A stretch of 64,000 bases of DNA from Labyrinthula sp. Ha (taxonomy: Eukaryota > Sar > Bigyra > Labyrinthulida > Labyrinthulaceae): contig JAALGZ010000007.1 of the NCBI GenBank assembly GCA_015227615.1, positions 496,001-560,000 on the forward strand, read 5' to 3'. This document shows positions 60,597 to 64,000 of the stretch, in pieces (the first letter of the stretch is position 1; every line of letters begins with the position of its first letter). Below the pieces are notes generated by a model that was given only the letters and a program-made list of their open reading frames with translations, did not search any database and was not told the DNA's origin. The translations under genes were made by a program, and so were the position numbers.

Positions 60597-61463
60597 ATGT
60601 CCAACAGATTAGAAATTAGTGGTGTTCTGCCTGCACTCATCACCCCTTTCCTTGAAGATGGATCTGTTGATTATGAATCACTTGAAAAGATTATTGACAA
60701 TATGATCAAGGCTGGTGTAAGTGGACTTGTGCCTCTTGGCACAACCGGAGAAAGTCCAACTTTGACGGCCGAGGAAAAGGAAAAGATATTGAAACTATCT
60801 GTTAAGAAAGCTAAAGAGAGTTCCAAGAAAGTTCTTGTTATTGCTGGAACAGGAAGCAACTCTACAGCTGCTGCTGTGGTAAATACGCAAAAAGCAAAGG
60901 ATCTTGGTTGCGACGGCTGTTTGATTGTAAACCCTTATTATAACAAACCAAGTCAAAGAGGATTAGTTGCCCATGTAAAGGAGATTAATAAAGTGGGCCT
61001 TCCTATTGTTTTATATAACATTCCAGGAAGAAGTGCGATCAATATGGAGCCAGAAACTGTTGCTGAGATATATAAAGAATGCGATCAGGTTTGTGCAGTG
61101 AAGGAAGCTACTGGGAGCTTGGATCAAGCTATGCGAATTAGATCTTTATGCGATATAACTCTACTTTCTGGTGATGACCCCTTAACTATTCCTCTATCAA
61201 GCATAGGAGGAAAAGGTGTAATTTCTGTATTGGGTAACTACAGGCCAGATATTATGGTCGAGATGTGTGAAAAACTTGACGAGCAGCACCTCGCTAAACA
61301 CTTGAAGTTAATAAAAAGCATGTTTGTAGAAATCAACCCAGTACCTGTAAAATATGCGATGTATAAAGTAGGCATGATTAAAACCCCCAAAGTTAGATTG
61401 CCTTTGGTTGAAATGGAAGACAAGAACAAGGAATTAGTAGAGAAAACAATTGCTCAATATTAA
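60597..61463 (+). CDS. dapA: 4-hydroxy-tetrahydrodipicolinate synthase (dihydrodipicolinate synthase)
   Basis: The enzyme condenses pyruvate with aspartate semialdehyde, the first committed step of the diaminopimelate route to lysine. It has 288 residues, a full-length (alpha/beta)8 barrel, with no intron and no targeting extension, so it is probably cytosolic. Signature residues are present: GTTGESPTLT (Thr49, Thr50), NPYYNKPSQ, LYNIPGRS with Tyr140 and Arg145, AVKEATG with the Schiff-base Lys169, and LSGDD...GGKGVISVLGN. These favour DHDPS over the related N-acetylneuraminate lyase and other aldolases of the fold. The size and lack of a plastid transit peptide are bacterial-like; horizontal acquisition is an inference. 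It converges on CEP104, with stop codons about 39 bases apart. Confidence 0.95.
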   Translation: MSNRLEISGVLPALITPFLEDGSVDYESLEKIIDNMIKAGVSGLVPLGTTGESPTLTAEEKEKILKLSVKKAKESSKKVLVIAGTGSNSTAAAVVNTQKAKDLGCDGCLIVNPYYNKPSQRGLVAHVKEINKVGLPIVLYNIPGRSAINMEPETVAEIYKECDQVCAVKEATGSLDQAMRIRSLCDITLLSGDDPLTIPLSSIGGKGVISVLGNYRPDIMVEMCEKLDEQHLAKHLKLIKSMFVEINPVPVKYAMYKVGMIKTPKVRLPLVEMEDKNKELVEKTIAQY

Positions 61464-61502
61464 GCTTATTGTTTAATACTTGTTATATTTTGGGACAGAC
61501 AC

Positions 61503-63583
61503 TTAACATCTCGGGTTCTTCGGGCATTTTACTTCTAGTAGATGCCATTTCCAACCTTCTTCTCCAGGTTTGGTAATATTCTTATGACACAAAGGGCATC
61601 TGGAGCCTTCAGTGGGATCTAGTCTTATTAAGCATGAGTTACGCTTCTTATGCAGTTGATAATACTTTGAGGCAATTGCCTCTCCGCACCTACTGCACTC
61701 GACATGAGATCTTTTCTTAATGCATTCTTGGAGAAGGTGGGTGTTTAGGTCTTTGATTTGTATAATCTCTGGACAACGAGGACATTTTGCAAGCATACGA
61801 CAGTGGTGTAGGTAATGATCATCAAGATCTTCACTTTTCTCAAAAACGTCTTGACTGTCACAAAAAGCACATACATTTGACAGCTCATTATCACTCAATT
61901 CAGAACTTTCAAATGATCCACCAAGCTCAACTTGGTTTTCGTCAAGACTTGTGGGAACGACATCTTCCTGATAATAAGAAGAGACACGTGGAGCAGAACT
62001 TACTGGTGATCCACGGGCACTGTGTTTTCTTATTTGAATAGCCTTCTCCCTTACTTTGCGATTTGAATGTTTGGAAGCATGATTTAGGAACTGCTCAATT
62101 AGAAGCATAGCCTCCCCATTAATAGAGGATGAAAACTTTTGTAGCATGGCCGAGATTATTGAAAGACGCATCAGCAGATTTTTCCACAATGGGTCTTTCT
62201 TTACTGTTGTAATACTCTGTACCACCTTCGGCAATCCTAGCACATTGGCCGCCTTTAGAAAGAAAGCTGAAACTTGGGGTTGGGAAGGAAGCAAGTTTAA
62301 TCTCTTCAAAACGTTCTTGACAGTCTTATCAAGACTCTCTTCCACCCCGAACCTACCACCACAGCCTTTCTCGCTTAATAATTGTACCCCAAGGTAAACA
62401 ACTTCGCTCAAAACATCAGGGGCTGAATCCGAGGAAGAGTATTCTAAGAATTTAAAGAGTCCTATTAGTTCATCTGTAGGTTTTTCTTTAAAAGAATCTT
62501 GAACTCGTCTAAGAGCAGAAACACGGACATTAATTTTTGGAGATAAAATATCGTTAAACACACTTGGCCCAACCATTGGGTGAGCCAGGGAGAGCTTAAA
62601 CTCTTCTTGAATATTCTGTGGTATTTCATTTGAGAAAAGATCTGAAGGTTGAGACTGATACCTCCCAGTCTCTTTTCTTGATGTTAGCTGGGGACTAGGG
62701 TTCAGTAAAATGGGTCTCTCCTCAACTGATGAGTGAAAGCTGACATCCATATTTTGCGGTCTCTCTTGAAAGAAACCTTCATACCGTTGAGAGTTCGTAA
62801 AGATATGCTCTAAGGCCTTTATATCTTTATTTTTTATGTGGGATACAATTCCTTTTTCAACCTCCTTCAAATCTTCAGAGAGCTCAAATTCCTGTTGCTT
62901 TAAGTCCTTGGCCACATCATAGTTCTCTTCTTCAATTGCCAGCTTTTTTCGATCTCCGAGATCAGTCAATATTCCAGCTTTTGTTTCAAGCAGTTGAATA
63001 ATTTCTTTTAGTATCTTTGCGCCATCAAAATCCTCTTTCTCTACACAGAAAAATTTAAACTTTTGTAGCTCTTCAAGCAGCACAAAATTATCCATCGAGC
63101 TCTGAACTTGCGATGAAACTTCTGAGTTAGAACCAGAATAGAAATTAATATTACATATTATAAATGATGATGATACTGAGAGTTGAATCACTTTGGTCTT
63201 GATGTTCAGCAACACTGTCTTTACTTCCCTTGATTTCTTTGCTTTTGAAGAGGACTTGAAAGACACAAATCCAAGATAATTCTGCGAACTACCAACAAAA
63301 ACTTCAATTTTTCTGGGAGGAAATTCTTCATGAGCGCAAATCTCCATACATTCAACAAGGTTCGAGCCTACAATGACTGAGTTCAAGGACACAAAATACT
63401 TTCAAACTCTATTGTTAGCAGGACAGGAAAAACACAATCAGGGTTACTACGGATTTCAAATGTGTTTTCCCGTGTAATCAAATTTATACTATTATTGTCC
63501 TGTATATGGAATGGTATTTCTTTATTGCATTTTTCAAATTCATCATCCATTGTATTTACATTTTTACCGCAGTCTGTTTTCAT
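61503..63583 (-). CDS. CEP104: CEP104-like ciliary tip/centrosomal protein
   Basis: CEP104 (FAP256 in Chlamydomonas) sits at the tips of ciliary microtubules and supports their elongation. Exon 1 is 63400-63583 and exon 2 runs from about 63367 to 61503, giving about 682 residues. The intron is 32 bases (63368-63399), or 23 bases if the acceptor at 63377 is used; both keep the frame. The N-terminal jelly-roll half is split by the intron (CVFPVLLTIEFE | NLVECMEICAHEEFPPRKIE, then NYLGFVSFKS). UVR-like coiled-coil segments (EKEDFDGAKILKEI; EEENYDVAKDLKQQ) and a TOG-like helical array follow. The C terminus has the CEP104 zinc-finger set (CAFCDSQD, DDHYLHHCRMLAKCPRC, HLLQEC, CSRCGEAI, CPLCHKNITKPGEEGW). 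The first in-frame ATG is at 63583; a second at 63550 is possible. Confidence 0.92.
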
Positions 63584-64000
63584 CTGTGTAACCGTTCGGG
63601 ATATCAAATATTTTTGGAAAAAATTGAAAAGGTTTGCAAACGGTTATAACAAGAAGACTCGACGCAATTGGGTTACTAGGATTGTAATCGTTAAAGAAAA
63701 TGTCATACATCTTAAGCTTTAGTTGTTATATATATATATATGTGTGAAAGAATTTGGTTAAGATTCCTTCTTAACTAAGGAAACAACTGTGACATTGGAC
63801 GCACTTTTTGAGAGATAGAAAAGGGAGTCCGGAAAAGGTTGTGAGTTAACTTTTTATCTGTGGGTGCTGAAGAAACCAACCCAATCTTAAGGGTTTTCTC
63901 ATCTGATTCAATCATTTTGTTCCGATCTCCAAATATACTTAAATTTTGTATTTCTAGTTGTTTCATTGCGTAATAGTTTCACAGGGGATAAATGTTTCAG
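63584..64000. other. Region upstream of CEP104, right edge of window
   Basis: A TA run lies at 63727-63741, followed by a small minus-strand frame (63775-63966, listed separately). Nothing else is recognised. Confidence 0.5.
63775..63966 (-). CDS. Hypothetical small protein or exon
   Basis: A 63-codon ATG frame starts MKQLEIQNLSIFGDRNKMIE and continues with DEKTLKIGLVSSAPTDKKLT before ending in SQLFP. The composition is protein-like. A 30-base interval ending TTCCTTAG overlaps the stop codon and could be an intron with a GTGCGT donor, giving a different C terminus. No family is recognised. It may be a terminal exon of a gene mostly outside the window. Confidence 0.3.
   Translation of the reverse strand: MKQLEIQNLSIFGDRNKMIESDEKTLKIGLVSSAPTDKKLTHNLFRTPFSISQKVRPMSQLFP

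Overview
This window is nuclear DNA of a unicellular eukaryote (protist) that I cannot place more precisely. The sequence is AT-rich and uses the standard stop codons. Genes are mostly long open frames broken by a few extremely short introns: I infer eight, almost all 27-32 bases, with GT at the start and usually TTAG or TCAG at the end. The gene content implies a ciliated cell (Tctex-1 dynein light chain, CEP104-like tip protein), mitochondria (DnaJ with a presequence, MIC26/27-like protein), peroxisomes (a short-chain dehydrogenase ending in SKL), TOR signalling and nucleolar ribosome assembly (Pescadillo). No tRNA, rRNA, CRISPR array or bacterial-style operon was seen.

Layout. 1-6453 (-) is the 5' two-thirds or more of a giant USP9X/USP24/USP34-type deubiquitinase running off the left edge. 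6454-11460 is gene-poor. 11461-13131 holds a convergent pair, a spliced Tctex-1 light chain (+) and a mitochondrial type I DnaJ (-). 15440-16504 (-) is a peroxisomal HSDL2-like dehydrogenase. 16505-21813 is gene-poor. 21814-36149 is the densest part: Pescadillo (+), TOR kinase (-), a small spliced MIC26/27-like gene (+) and a large STAND NTPase with SAM and TPR regions (-). 36150-46321 is gene-poor with one doubtful mini-gene. 46322-49294 (-) is a TPR plus PDK1-like kinase protein. 49295-60596 is a gene desert with decayed coding-like tracts, possibly including a Ty3/gypsy-type relic. 60597-63583 holds a convergent pair: a bacterial-type dihydrodipicolinate synthase (+) and CEP104 (-).

How the genes relate. 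There is no operon-like grouping. Neighbours tend to be convergent with very short 3' gaps (39, 60 and 149 bases). TOR and the TPR/PDK1-like kinase could belong to nutrient and growth signalling, with Pescadillo as a downstream ribosome-biogenesis function, but nothing in the sequence links them.

The gene-poor tracts carry a previously unrecognised dispersed element of about 450 bases. It has imperfect terminal inverted repeats and an internal palindrome. I see two full copies, one internally deleted copy and one partial copy. The most unusual proteins are the STAND NTPase with an internal SAM-like region and the TPR-kinase with a long C-terminal extension.
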